NCBI GenBank assembly: GCA_030840805.1
Contig: JAVEDU010000032.1
Coordinates: 1 to 42,326 of the forward strand
Reading direction: 5' to 3'
DNA from: Actinomycetota bacterium
GTDB lineage: Bacteria > Actinomycetota > Actinomycetes > Mycobacteriales > HKI-0501
DNA: 42,326 nucleotides
In this document: positions 7,100-15,487 of the stretch, piece by piece
How positions within the stretch are numbered: position 1 is the first letter of the stretch
Layout of the letters: each line of letters starts with the position of its first letter
The notes under the pieces: generated by a model
Databases searched by the model: none
What the model was told of the DNA's origin: nothing
Seen by the model: only the letters and a program-made list of their open reading frames with translations
Position numbers and translations under genes: made by a program

Positions 7100-7750
7100 G
7101 TGGTGGCCGGCACAGTGCCCGTACGGGCGGTGTTCTTCGATGTCGGGGAGACGCTCATCGACGAGTCGACTGAGTACGGCACATGGGCCGACTGGCTCGG
7201 CGTCCCTCGTCACACATTCTCTGCGATGTTCGGCGCGGTGATCGCTCGTGGTGAGGACTACCGGCAGGTCTTCCAACACTTCCGGCCGGGGTTCGATCTA
7301 GCCGCCGAGCGCCAACTGCGCGCCGAGGCCGGGATCCCCGAGCACTTCAACGGACGCGACCTGTACCCCGATGTGCGCGACTGCATCGCGACACTGAAGC
7401 GGGACGGGTACTTCGTCGGTATCGCGGGCAACCAAACGGCACGCGCAGGAAGGCTGCTCGCGGAACTGAACCTCGGCGCGGACCTCATCGCGACCTCGGA
7501 CGACTGGGGCGCCGAGAAGCCCACGCCGGCCTTCTTCGACAAGCTGATCAGCTCAGTGGGGCTGGCCCCGGCAGAGATCGCCTACGTAGGCGACCGGTTG
7601 GACAACGACATCCGCCCCGCCCGGGCAGCCGGACTGTTCACTGTGTTCATCCGCCGGGGCCCTTGGGGCTACGTCGCGACAAGTGACGAAACGTCGCAAG
7701 CCCATGCAGCTATCGCAGATCTCCACGGACTACCAGCAGCCCTCCGCTGA
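7100..7750 (+). CDS. HAD-superfamily hydrolase
   Basis: A 216-residue HAD subfamily IA protein. Motif I is FFDVGETLID with nucleophile D14; the usual second Asp at +2 is Gly. Motif II is poorly conserved (GIAGNQT, about 107-113, with Gly in the Ser/Thr place). Motif III Lys is K140 (GAEKPTPAFF), and motif IV is VGDRLDNDIRPA. A helical cap lies between motifs I and II. The missing +2 acid suggests either a phosphatase with altered chemistry or a non-phosphatase HAD. GTG 7100 has AGGAGG six bases upstream; the gene follows the XRE regulator closely, a pairing common on actinobacterial elements. Substrate unknown. Confidence 0.82.
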   Translation: MVAGTVPVRAVFFDVGETLIDESTEYGTWADWLGVPRHTFSAMFGAVIARGEDYRQVFQHFRPGFDLAAERQLRAEAGIPEHFNGRDLYPDVRDCIATLKRDGYFVGIAGNQTARAGRLLAELNLGADLIATSDDWGAEKPTPAFFDKLISSVGLAPAEIAYVGDRLDNDIRPARAAGLFTVFIRRGPWGYVATSDETSQAHAAIADLHGLPAALR

Positions 7751-8049
7751 CGGCGAGGCCGTGTCGCGCACGTCAGGCCTTGCAAAGGATCTAGTCGGCT
7801 ACGCCGACGCAGCCCGGCACGGCGTAACCTATCCCCGAGGTGTACGGCAACGACGCTCGGATCAGCATCCCGCACCTCATCGGGATCGATTGCCACTTCC
7901 TCCTCTACGTGGCCGACCACGCCCGTGGCCATCTGCAGCCGGTATAAGAGTCAACCTCCATGCCACCTTCGGGCCGAACATGCAGGAGTGCCGCTGCTCG
8001 TTCGGCATTCTCCACGGGCGTTTCGACATGCCTTAGGCACGGTGCTGTA
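7751..8049. other. Apparently gene-free stretch, possible gene relic
   Basis: No ORF with a ribosome binding site or family match is visible here. A short plus-strand frame at 7840-7947 reads VYGNDARISIPHLIGIDC and continues to a stop after about 35 codons. It has coding-like composition and may be a remnant of a lost gene, but I cannot name it. The end of the stretch abuts the minus-strand gene at 8050. Confidence 0.35.
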
Positions 8050-8586
8050 TCACGAGATTCCTTCGCCATCCCCATCTCTCCGATCAGTGAATAGACCAAC
8101 GGCAACATCGCGCCACAGGCTGCATGCGTCGCGGAATCCGTCCGCAAGCGAGTTGAGGCGATCTGCACGGAGGGGCAGTTCTACGTAAGCCCCTCCCTTC
8201 TTGGGGAAGTGGCCTAAAGCGGACCCTGCCCCATATAACTTCTCGTCCTTTCCTTCGACGAGGAGCGTGAGGGGGACGCTATGCAAGTGTTGGTTCCGGT
8301 CTTGAAGTAGGAGCCGAGCGTTTCGAAGCCACACCGCTGCCGCCTCAAGAGCCCGGGATTGAGGGACGGCCTTCTCAGCCGCTCTGAGTGCGCGCTCAAT
8401 TCCGTGGCTTGTCGGAGTCTCCGGCTTCATCGGTTGACCCGTCACTGCGCGAACGATGTCTCTGGCGTAGTCCTCTAGGGATACGGCGTACCAGGTGAGC
8501 CGCCCCAGGGCGCGCAGCTCGGGAAGATCTGGTTCGGACACTCGGCGGTCGCGCCAGAGGTCGTCAGACTTGTCCACATGCCGCAT
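8050..8586 (-). CDS. Hypothetical protein with HEPN-like R-N-x3-H motif
   Basis: A 178-residue, largely helical protein. Residues 97-102 read RNQHLH, preceded by a helix ALEAAAVWLRNARLLLQD and followed by SVPLTLLV. This placement of an R-N-x3-H motif on a long helix recalls HEPN and HEPN-like proteins, many of which are RNases in toxin-antitoxin or defence loci. An N-terminal helix (TWYAVSLEDYARDIVRAVTG, about 31-50) is consistent with a four-helix bundle. The start is uncertain: ATG 8586 was preferred over 8634, and a GTG further in (about residue 17) is also possible; none has a strong site. It diverges from the next gene. The family call is tentative. Confidence 0.5.
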   Translation of the reverse strand: MRHVDKSDDLWRDRRVSEPDLPELRALGRLTWYAVSLEDYARDIVRAVTGQPMKPETPTSHGIERALRAAEKAVPQSRALEAAAVWLRNARLLLQDRNQHLHSVPLTLLVEGKDEKLYGAGSALGHFPKKGGAYVELPLRADRLNSLADGFRDACSLWRDVAVGLFTDRRDGDGEGIS

Positions 8587-8719
8587 AGTGCTGGAGCAGG
8601 CGTGCCACCGCAGCCATTTGCCGACTTGCGGCACGTATGCGCACGGCAGCGAACGGAACAGGGACGAGGAACCCTGTGTCGCCTCGGCCAGAGGGTGCTG
8701 TTAGCTACTCTGGCGAGCC

Positions 8720-9352
8720 ATGAACGGCTTCGAACTGGTCGCCAGCCTTGTGTCCTCCCTGTCGTGGCCCGCTATGGCCGCCACGCTTTTGATCGTGTTC
8801 AGGCATCAGCTACGGCACCTCGTTACGGCCGTTCTACAGGGCCGGCGCCTGAAGCGTGTCGCGGCAGGTCCCTTCGAGCTCGAGTGGGAAGAAGGGCTTG
8901 CGGCGGCCGGATCACAGGTCGTCGAGGTTCTGGAGGAATCTGGCGCCACAGCGGAACCAGAGGAGCGTGCTCCTGCGGCGAACGCGCTAGAAGCGCTCTT
9001 TACCGTGTCTCCGCGAGCTGCGATTATCGATGCCGCGCGCCAGCTCGAGGATTCCTTGGTACATGCCCTGACGCAGCGCGGAGCCCGGGTTCCTCCCCAT
9101 TCGGGATTCGGATGGCTCCTACAGGAAGGCGTACGCGTGGGCGTACTGCCGGAGGAGCTCGTAAAGCCGCTCGGCGTACTGCGCCGTCTGCGGAACGACG
9201 CGGTTCACGGTGAGCGCTTCGATGTGACCCCTGCGCACGCAGCCCTGTACGTCGCTGTGGCGTCGACCGCCGTTGCGGCGATCAGGGGGGCGTCGGGTCA
9301 AGCACATGAGGACGACCCCAACCCGGCCCCGGACAACTTTTGGGCGCTCTAG
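8720..9352 (+). CDS. Membrane-anchored protein with C-terminal HEPN/DUF4145-like domain
   Basis: A 210-residue protein with an N-terminal hydrophobic segment (about residues 5-27, including AMAATLLIVF), a basic stretch, and then an acidic/Ala-rich helical linker. The C-terminal domain (about 95-190) contains AIIDAARQLEDSLVHAL and LRRLRNDAVHG, where R158-N-x3-H163 is the HEPN-type motif as seen in DUF4145-like proteins. The gene is divergent from the other HEPN-like gene, 133 bases away. Its 3' end runs straight into the IS630 remnant, so the last few residues may come from the insertion. Likely cargo of the element; a role in defence or RNA cleavage is speculation. Confidence 0.65.
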   Translation: MNGFELVASLVSSLSWPAMAATLLIVFRHQLRHLVTAVLQGRRLKRVAAGPFELEWEEGLAAAGSQVVEVLEESGATAEPEERAPAANALEALFTVSPRAAIIDAARQLEDSLVHALTQRGARVPPHSGFGWLLQEGVRVGVLPEELVKPLGVLRRLRNDAVHGERFDVTPAHAALYVAVASTAVAAIRGASGQAHEDDPNPAPDNFWAL

Positions 9353-10120
9353 TGCGGCGTTTCTGAAGTCTTCTGACGGTTGGCTTTGGTGAGGATCTGG
9401 TCGGCGGTCTTGGTCCAGGTGAACGGGTGGCGGTCGTTCCAGCCGTCGATGAAGGCCCGGATCCTGGTAGTAAGGTCGCGGACGCTGCGGTAGCTGCCGC
9501 GGTGGATGGCCTGGCGTTCGATGACCGGCGAACCACACCTCGACCAGGTTCATCCAGGACGCCGAGGTCGGGGTGAAGTGCACTGTGATCCGGGGATGGG
9601 CTGCCAGCCAGGCCCGGACCGCGGGGCGGGAGTGCGCGGCGTAGTTGTCCATCACCAGGTGCAGGTCCCGCCTCGGGGTAGGCGCGGGCGACCCGGCGCA
9701 GGAACCGCAGGAACTCCTGGTGCCGGTATCGGGGCTGGCAGGTCGCGGTGACCTTCCCGGTGGCGATCTCCAGGGCCGCGAACAGGGTGGTGGTGCCGTG
9801 CCGGACGTAGTCGTGGGTGCGCCGCTCCGGCAGGCCGGGTTGCAGCGGCAGCATCGGCGCGGTCCGGCCCAGGGCCTGGATCTGGGACTTCTCGTCCACA
9901 CACAACACGACCGCGTCCTGCGGCGGCGCCAGATACAGGCCGACGACGTCGGTGACCTTGGCGACCAGCTCCGGGTCGGTGGAGAACTTGAACGTCTGCG
10001 CCCGCGACGGCTGCACGCCGTACTCCCGCCAGGCCCGCGCGACGGTGGCGTTGCCGACCTTCAACCGGGCGCCCAGCAGCCGCGAGGACCAGCGGGATTC
10101 CCCGGGGCCGGCGGTCGCTG
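9349..10120 (-). pseudogene. IS630-family transposase, truncated and frameshifted
   Basis: The conceptual product is a DDE transposase. It includes ARAWREYGVQPSRAQTFKFS, the first Asp in LCVDEKSQIQALGRT, the second Asp in HLVMDNYAAHSRP, and the Glu in MNLVEVWF, followed by ERQAIHRGSYRSVRDL and FTWTKTADQIL. Two single-base insertions, near 9675 (after RRVARAYP) and near 9525 (after EVWF), break the frame. The N-terminal HTH region is missing; similarity ends near 10110-10120. The last codons and stop (9349-9351) overlap the end of the neighbouring gene at a CTAG, consistent with insertion at a TA dinucleotide. It should be inactive unless the frameshifts are sequencing errors. Confidence 0.85.
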
Positions 10121-10191
10121 CCGGTCCGAGACACCGCCAACCTATAACGCTCCCACCACAGAGAGTGAGCAACAGGCCCTACAGTCACCGC

Positions 10192-10792
10192 ATGGAAGCG
10201 GGGATTGCGGACCCGGGCTACGGCATTCCTGAGATCAAGTCGCCGCTACACACGGGACGACGCCCTCGGCGCACCGCCTCCGATCCCTGTGATCGGCGGG
10301 GTCTACCGGTGGTATTTTCGCAAACCGCCCGCAAGCTTCGACATATTCACCCCTCTCTACACTGGCATCAGCCCGAAGGGCACGCCGCAAAACGGCCGCG
10401 GCCCCAACACGAGCGGCCTTCGCGAGCGCATTCGCACCCACTACGCGGGGTAACGCCGCGGGCTGCACGCTTCGCAAGACGCTCGGCTGCCTGCTTACCG
10501 ACGAACTGGGGATTCAGCTGCGGCGGGTCGGGTCCGGCAGACGCCGCGCCTTCGTCCACGGCGTGCAGGTCCTCGCCGCGTGGATGGCGCGACATGCCCT
10601 TGTCAGCTTCGTGGCGCACAGCAGACCGTGGGAGCTGGAAGACCACCTGATCGCCACACTGGACGTGCCACTCAACCTCCAGGGCATCAGCCGGGATCGC
10701 TTCATCCTGAGCCGACCGGTATTCGAGCCCTCTGCGAGGCACGGGCGCAGGCCCTGGCAGCCGTGCCGAACCCGGGTGTCGGTCTCCGATGA
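10192..10792 (+). pseudogene. GIY-YIG nuclease-like gene, broken by frameshifts
   Basis: Joining frames gives a protein of about 200 residues: GGVYRWYFRKPP...TPLYTGISPKGTP (the GVY...YTG pair of a GIY-YIG domain), LRERIRTHYAG, then TLRKTLGCLL...RRVGSGRRRAFVHG, AWMARHALVSFV, and PWELEDHLIATLDVPLNLQG, where the Glu in the last block is a likely catalytic/metal residue. One extra base near 10453 creates a stop after HYAG, a missing base near 10705 shifts the C-terminal part (PNPGVGLR, stop 10790-10792), and the ATG at 10192 is out of frame with the N-terminal part unless one more base is removed. It is the kind of small standalone nuclease found near defence genes. Confidence 0.7.
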
Positions 10793-10929
10793 CCCCGGGA
10801 CCCACGACAGGATTGGACGCGGTGGCTCGCCCCTCCGAAAAGGCGGCGCTGAGCGGGCGCGAGAAGTATCGTTCGGAACCGCTGGTGGCGCGGACCTCAC
10901 CGAGAGACGGCTGACGCAAGGGGCGGAAT

Positions 10930-13920
10930 GTGCAGACAACCGACGATGGGCGGCGCGGGTCAATTTGGCGGCGCTGGGATCCACACATTCACACGCCCGG
11001 CACGGTCCTAAACAACCAGTTCGGAGGCGCAGACACGTGGGAGAGATATCTGCAAAGCATAGAATCTTCCGAGCCGCGAATCGAAGTGCTTGGCATCACG
11101 GACTATTGCAGCATGGATCGATACATTGACGTAGTCGAGCACAAGGCGGCCGGCCGCCTACCGGACGTCGGACTGATCTTCCCGAACGTCGAGCTCCGAT
11201 TTGACATCGGCACTGCAAGGAATTCGCCCGTCAACTTCCACCTACTGTTTTCTCCTGACGATCCGAACCATGTGTATGAGATTCGGAACTTCCTTCGGAG
11301 CCTTCAGTTTCAGGTGGGAGGCCAAGGCTATGGATGCGAGCGAGACGAACTCATTCGGCTCGGTCGAGCGACGACGCGCGCCAGCCTAGACGACACATCG
11401 GCTTTAGCGGACGGTACAAATCAGTTCAAGGTCAGCGTGCCAACGCTGCGTGACGCACTAAGCCGCAATCGGTGGGCGCGCGACAATGTGATTGTTGCAA
11501 TCGCGGGCGGGAGTACCGACGGATCATCAGGGCTTCAAGCCGATAGCTCCTTCGCAACCGTTCGGCGCGAGATTGAGAGACTCGCGAGGGTAGTCTTCAG
11601 CTCGCAGCCTGCCCAGCGGAACTTCTGGCTTGGCAAGGGGGCAGAGACCATCGAGGCGCTGAACGCGTCTTGGGGTGGGCGCAAAGTGTGTCTCCACGGC
11701 AGTGACGCGCATAGGCTCGAGAAGGTAGGCAAGCCGGATGCGGATCGCTTCACTTGGATTAAGGGTGACGCAACATTTGAATCCCTTCGTCAGGCGTGTA
11801 TCGAACCTGAGACGAGGGCAATTATCGGCGCCCATCCGCCCGATGGGGCGCTTCCGCACAGAACCATCGATACAGTGAAGATCGAAGACGCCCGGTGGTG
11901 CACTACTCCCGAGATCCCTCTGAATCCGGGTCTCGTTGGGATTATCGGGGCGCGGGGATCAGGAAAGACTGCACTTGCCGACTTTATTGCGGCCGCAGGA
12001 CACTCGATCGTGACAGAACGCAACACGCAGTCCTTTCTAACACGTGCAGCAGAGCACCTGACGCAATCCTCTATACATATGTCGTGGGCTGAGGGCGACG
12101 ACTCCGCAGTCGCCCTGGGTCAGGACAGTCACGACTACGACCAGCCACCCCAGGTTCAGTATCTGTCACAGCAGTTCGTCGAACAGCTCTGTTCGTCCGA
12201 AGGCATTACCGACGAGCTACTCCGCGAGATCGAGCGCGTCGTGTACCAATCGCATCCGATCGAGAACCGCATGGGCACCTCCACCTTCTCCGAACTTCTC
12301 GATCTTCGCGCGAACCGCGGCCGCGCCCTCCGTACACGAAACGAACAAGCTGTCACGGAAACCGCCAGACAGATCAACGTCGAGCGCGCCCTACAGGCAG
12401 GCCTTCCGGCCCTCAGGGCAAAGCGTGAGGCCGACGCGAAAGCAGTCGCTGATGACAAGAAGGCCCGTGGCGAACTCATCATTCAGGGTGGTGCCGAGCG
12501 CGCCGCGCGCCTCAATGATGTATCAGCGGCAGTCGAATCGTGCCAACGCAAGATCGATCAACTTCAACGCCAGCGGCAGGCAATGCTCTCCCTGCTAGAC
12601 GCAGTCGAACAGACCCGAAGCCATGAACTTCCCCAACGTCTGGCCGCGCTAAGGACGAGCTTCGTAGCCGCCGGGCTGAATGATCAGGAGTGGGCGACAT
12701 TCGACCTGCGCTTCGCGGGAGATGTCGATAGCGTATTGCGGCCCAAGCTGGCAAACCTCGACACCTCGATAGATGCCCTTCAGGGCAAGGGCCAGCCGAG
12801 CAAGTCAGGAGATGCGATCCCGCAGAGTCCGATCATCGCTGATGACACTGACCTCTCCACGGTGGCGCTGAGGAAACTACAGGCCGAGGCGGAGCGCCTG
12901 CGCGGGTTAATCGGCCTCGATGCCGCAAATACACAAAAGCTCGCTCAGTTGGTCGCGAAGATTTCCCAGGCGGAGATCGCGCTAGGACAGCTGGACGAAT
13001 CCGTCACCGCTGCGGAGGGCGCGAGTGATCGCCGCGAGGCTCTCGTACAGCTCCGCCGAGACCAATACGCATCCATCTTCGACGGAATCGCCATCGAAGA
13101 ATCGGAACTCGAAGCGATGTACGCACCTCTTCGCGAGACGCTCGCCGGAGAGGAAGGCGCCCTCGGAAAGCTCACCTTCTCAGTACGTCGCAACGTGAAC
13201 ATCGACGCGTGGACAGCGCGCGGAGAAGGTCTCATGGACCTTAGGACTGGGGGTCCGTTCCGCGGCCGCGGTGCGCTCCTCGCGGTCGCGCGAGAAATGT
13301 TGCTTCCCGCATGGCTGCGTGACTCAAGCGGGGTTGTTGCCGATGCGATGCAGGCGTTTAGGGCTGAGCACGACTCGCACATCCTTGCCCACGCCCCGGT
13401 TCAACCGACGGACCGCCGGGCATACCTTGAGTGGGGTGCAAGAGTCGCTGAATGGCTAACCAGCACCGACCACATCTCAGTGAGCTACGGGGTCCAATAC
13501 GACGGTGTCGACATCGAACAACTGTCACCAGGCACGCGCGGAATCGTCTTGCTCCTGCTGTACCTATCGATCGACCGAAACGACGATCGTCCACTGATCG
13601 TCGATCAACCAGAGGAGAACCTGGACCCTAAGTCCATATTTGTGGAGTTAGTAGACAGGTTCCGTATGACGAAACTTCGACGGCAGATCATCATCGTCAC
13701 CCACAATGCCAACCTTATAGTGAATACGGACGTGGACCAGGTCATCGTCGCGCAGGCCGGACCTCATAGGCCGGGAGAACTCCCCGAGATCTCGTACCTG
13801 AGCGGCGGCCTTGAGGACCCCGACATCCGCAGGCATGTCTGCGAGATACTCGAGGGTGGCGAGATCGCGTTTAAGGAGCGCGCCCGTCGCCTTAGAGTCG
13901 ATTTCAGCGAGGTCACGTAG
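10930..13920 (+). CDS. PHP-domain/SMC-like ABC ATPase fusion (TrlF-like)
   Basis: A 996-residue protein. The N-terminal PHP metallo-phosphoesterase domain (about 10-300) shows DPHIHTPGT (H19, H21), GITDY (D58), PNVELRF (E88), NFHLLF (H104) and HGSDAH (D259, H261), the expected metal ligands. It is fused to an SMC/RecF-type ATPase: Walker A GARGSGKT (340-347), a long coiled coil (about 440-740), signature LSPGTRG (near 864), Walker B LIVDQPEENLDP (near 890) and switch His VTHNAN (near 924). This matches what databases call the TrlF family of AAA-like ATPases. PHP-ABC fusions have been proposed as anti-invader effectors: the ATPase senses a substrate and the PHP domain cleaves nucleic acid or nucleotide. 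GTG 10930 follows AAGGGGCGG. Codon use is visibly richer in A/T than neighbours, indicating separate acquisition. Confidence 0.85.
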   Translation: MQTTDDGRRGSIWRRWDPHIHTPGTVLNNQFGGADTWERYLQSIESSEPRIEVLGITDYCSMDRYIDVVEHKAAGRLPDVGLIFPNVELRFDIGTARNSPVNFHLLFSPDDPNHVYEIRNFLRSLQFQVGGQGYGCERDELIRLGRATTRASLDDTSALADGTNQFKVSVPTLRDALSRNRWARDNVIVAIAGGSTDGSSGLQADSSFATVRREIERLARVVFSSQPAQRNFWLGKGAETIEALNASWGGRKVCLHGSDAHRLEKVGKPDADRFTWIKGDATFESLRQACIEPETRAIIGAHPPDGALPHRTIDTVKIEDARWCTTPEIPLNPGLVGIIGARGSGKTALADFIAAAGHSIVTERNTQSFLTRAAEHLTQSSIHMSWAEGDDSAVALGQDSHDYDQPPQVQYLSQQFVEQLCSSEGITDELLREIERVVYQSHPIENRMGTSTFSELLDLRANRGRALRTRNEQAVTETARQINVERALQAGLPALRAKREADAKAVADDKKARGELIIQGGAERAARLNDVSAAVESCQRKIDQLQRQRQAMLSLLDAVEQTRSHELPQRLAALRTSFVAAGLNDQEWATFDLRFAGDVDSVLRPKLANLDTSIDALQGKGQPSKSGDAIPQSPIIADDTDLSTVALRKLQAEAERLRGLIGLDAANTQKLAQLVAKISQAEIALGQLDESVTAAEGASDRREALVQLRRDQYASIFDGIAIEESELEAMYAPLRETLAGEEGALGKLTFSVRRNVNIDAWTARGEGLMDLRTGGPFRGRGALLAVAREMLLPAWLRDSSGVVADAMQAFRAEHDSHILAHAPVQPTDRRAYLEWGARVAEWLTSTDHISVSYGVQYDGVDIEQLSPGTRGIVLLLLYLSIDRNDDRPLIVDQPEENLDPKSIFVELVDRFRMTKLRRQIIIVTHNANLIVNTDVDQVIVAQAGPHRPGELPEISYLSGGLEDPDIRRHVCEILEGGEIAFKERARRLRVDFSEVT

Positions 13921-13972
13921 GGGGATGCCGGGTCGGTGTATCGGCGTGAAGTCAAGGCATGTCGGTGCGCAG

Positions 13973-15235
13973 CTACGAGGTAGCGTGCGGAGGTCGCGGG
14001 AGATGGGCGCTCACCACTGACGCAGCATGCTGGTCGGCGGTAGTGACCCAGGCCGCATAGTGCCGCAGGGTTGTGGTTCCGTCGCCGTGTCCGAGTCGGC
14101 CGGCCACGGTCCGCAGGTCAACCCCGGCCGTCAGTAGTTCGGTTGCGGAATAGTGCCGGAGCTCGTGGAGGTGGGTGTCGATCCCCAGCTCCTTCACCAT
14201 GCGCCCGTACCGGCGCGTCATCGAGCTGGGGTCACGTGGCCGGGTGTGATCCGGTTCCGCGGAGAAGACGTACTGGTCGTCCTCGATCTCGAACCCGAGG
14301 ACCGCGAACATCTGCTCGCAGGCGGCTCGGTGCCGCTTGATCAGCTCGACGGTGGCTGCGTCGATGGACAGTCGCCGCATCTGGTGGCTCTTGGTGTCCT
14401 TGTCGTGGCCCTCGCCGTTCGCGCGGACGTAGTTGCGCCGCACGGTGAGGATCGCTGCGTCCAGGTCGATGTGGTGCCAGCGCAGCGCGAGCAGCTCGCC
14501 GCGGCGGGCGCCGGTCACCATGGCGAGCCACACGTACAGGCCGAACTCGGCGTCCCGCTCCCAGGCCGCCTCGATGATGCGCGCGGCATCACGCGCGCTG
14601 GGCGGATGCGGTTGCGGCTTCAGCCTGGCCGGGAGCCGCGCCGCCTCGGCCGGGTTGAACGGCAGCCATCCCCAGCGCACCGCTGCGCTGAGGGCGCCGC
14701 TGATGATCGCGTGGATCTGCCGGACACTCGACGCGGCCAGGGGACGGCACCGGTGCGGCGCGCAGCCCAGCTCGGTGCAGTCGTGGACGCCCGGAGCGCG
14801 GTGCTCGACGAACGGGCGCCGGTCGCAGCGGCGGCCGCACCGGCGCAGGTCGCCGTAGAAGGACTCAAGGATCTCGGCGGCGCCGCGGTGCAGCTTTGTC
14901 AGCGGCACGGTGCCGAGGGCGGGCCGGATGTGGTTGCGGATCAGGCTCTCGTAGGTGACCCGGGTGGTGATCGCGACCTCGTGCCCGGCGAGCCAGCGGT
15001 CGAGGAGGGCGCCGAAGCTGGCCTTGGTCCGGGCCGATTTCCAGGCGTCTGCCTCGGCGAGCAGCCGGGTCAGTGCCCGTTCGGCCTCGCGGCGCGTCGC
15101 GACCGTCTCGTGGAGGATGATCCGCTCCCCCGTCGTCGGGTCGACGCCGGCGGTGACTCGGACCTGGAAGCCGCCGTAGTGCGGCCGGATACTGCCGCGT
15201 CGCCGCGACTCCGCCTTGCCCCGCGCGGGGTCCAT
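13973..15235 (-). CDS. int: Tyrosine-type site-specific integrase of the AICE
   Basis: A 420-residue tyrosine recombinase. An N-terminal SAM-like/arm-binding region includes GSIRPHYGGFQVRVTAG and FGALLDRWLAGHE. The catalytic domain shows Arg in TGARRGELLALRW (about 244), Lys in DTKSHQMRRLS, H-x2-R in LHELRHYSAT (about 354-357), His in RLGHGDGTTTLRHY and the nucleophile Tyr in that RHYAAW (about 393). A Cys/His-rich insertion (CGRRCDRRP...CTELGCAPHRC, about 135-165) is found in many actinobacterial integrases. ATG 15235 was chosen because the open frame beyond it runs through the terminator and tRNA gene. It catalyses integration and excision at the tRNA-Pro site. It converges on the PHP-ATPase gene with 52 bases between. 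Confidence 0.93.
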   Translation of the reverse strand: MDPARGKAESRRRGSIRPHYGGFQVRVTAGVDPTTGERIILHETVATRREAERALTRLLAEADAWKSARTKASFGALLDRWLAGHEVAITTRVTYESLIRNHIRPALGTVPLTKLHRGAAEILESFYGDLRRCGRRCDRRPFVEHRAPGVHDCTELGCAPHRCRPLAASSVRQIHAIISGALSAAVRWGWLPFNPAEAARLPARLKPQPHPPSARDAARIIEAAWERDAEFGLYVWLAMVTGARRGELLALRWHHIDLDAAILTVRRNYVRANGEGHDKDTKSHQMRRLSIDAATVELIKRHRAACEQMFAVLGFEIEDDQYVFSAEPDHTRPRDPSSMTRRYGRMVKELGIDTHLHELRHYSATELLTAGVDLRTVAGRLGHGDGTTTLRHYAAWVTTADQHAASVVSAHLPRPPHATS

Positions 15236-15313
15236 GGGCCAAACCGTACAGCCGTTCGTGGCCGAACTCGTGGCCGAAGATCCACTACGGCCGTCGCTGG
15301 GCCGGGCAACAGG

Positions 15314-15341
15314 AAAGCCCAGGCCTTCTGGCCTGGGCTTT
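15314..15341. terminator. Perfect 12-bp stem hairpin, likely bidirectional terminator
   Basis: AAAGCCCAGGCC (15314-15325) pairs perfectly with GGCCTGGGCTTT (15330-15341) across a four-base loop. T-rich bases flank it on the plus side and the A-run gives U residues on the minus side. It lies just downstream of the minus-strand tRNA-Pro and upstream of int, so it should end the tRNA transcript and insulate the integrase. Confidence 0.85.
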
Positions 15342-15347
15342 CTTCTG

Positions 15348-15421
<74 letters not shown>

Positions 15422-15487
15422 ATCGCCGCCCTCGCGAGCAGCGGCACCCAGACTAGCGCAGCCATCCGGACGCCCGTACAGCCGGTG

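Noticed and set aside
7683-8036. 117-codon plus-strand frame overlapping the end of the HAD gene
   Set aside because: No ribosome binding site, no family features, and it starts inside a real gene in another frame.
9817-10650. 277-codon plus-strand frame across the IS630 remnant and nuclease relic
   Set aside because: It is antisense to the transposase for half its length and covers only part of the GIY-YIG relic in a wrong frame.
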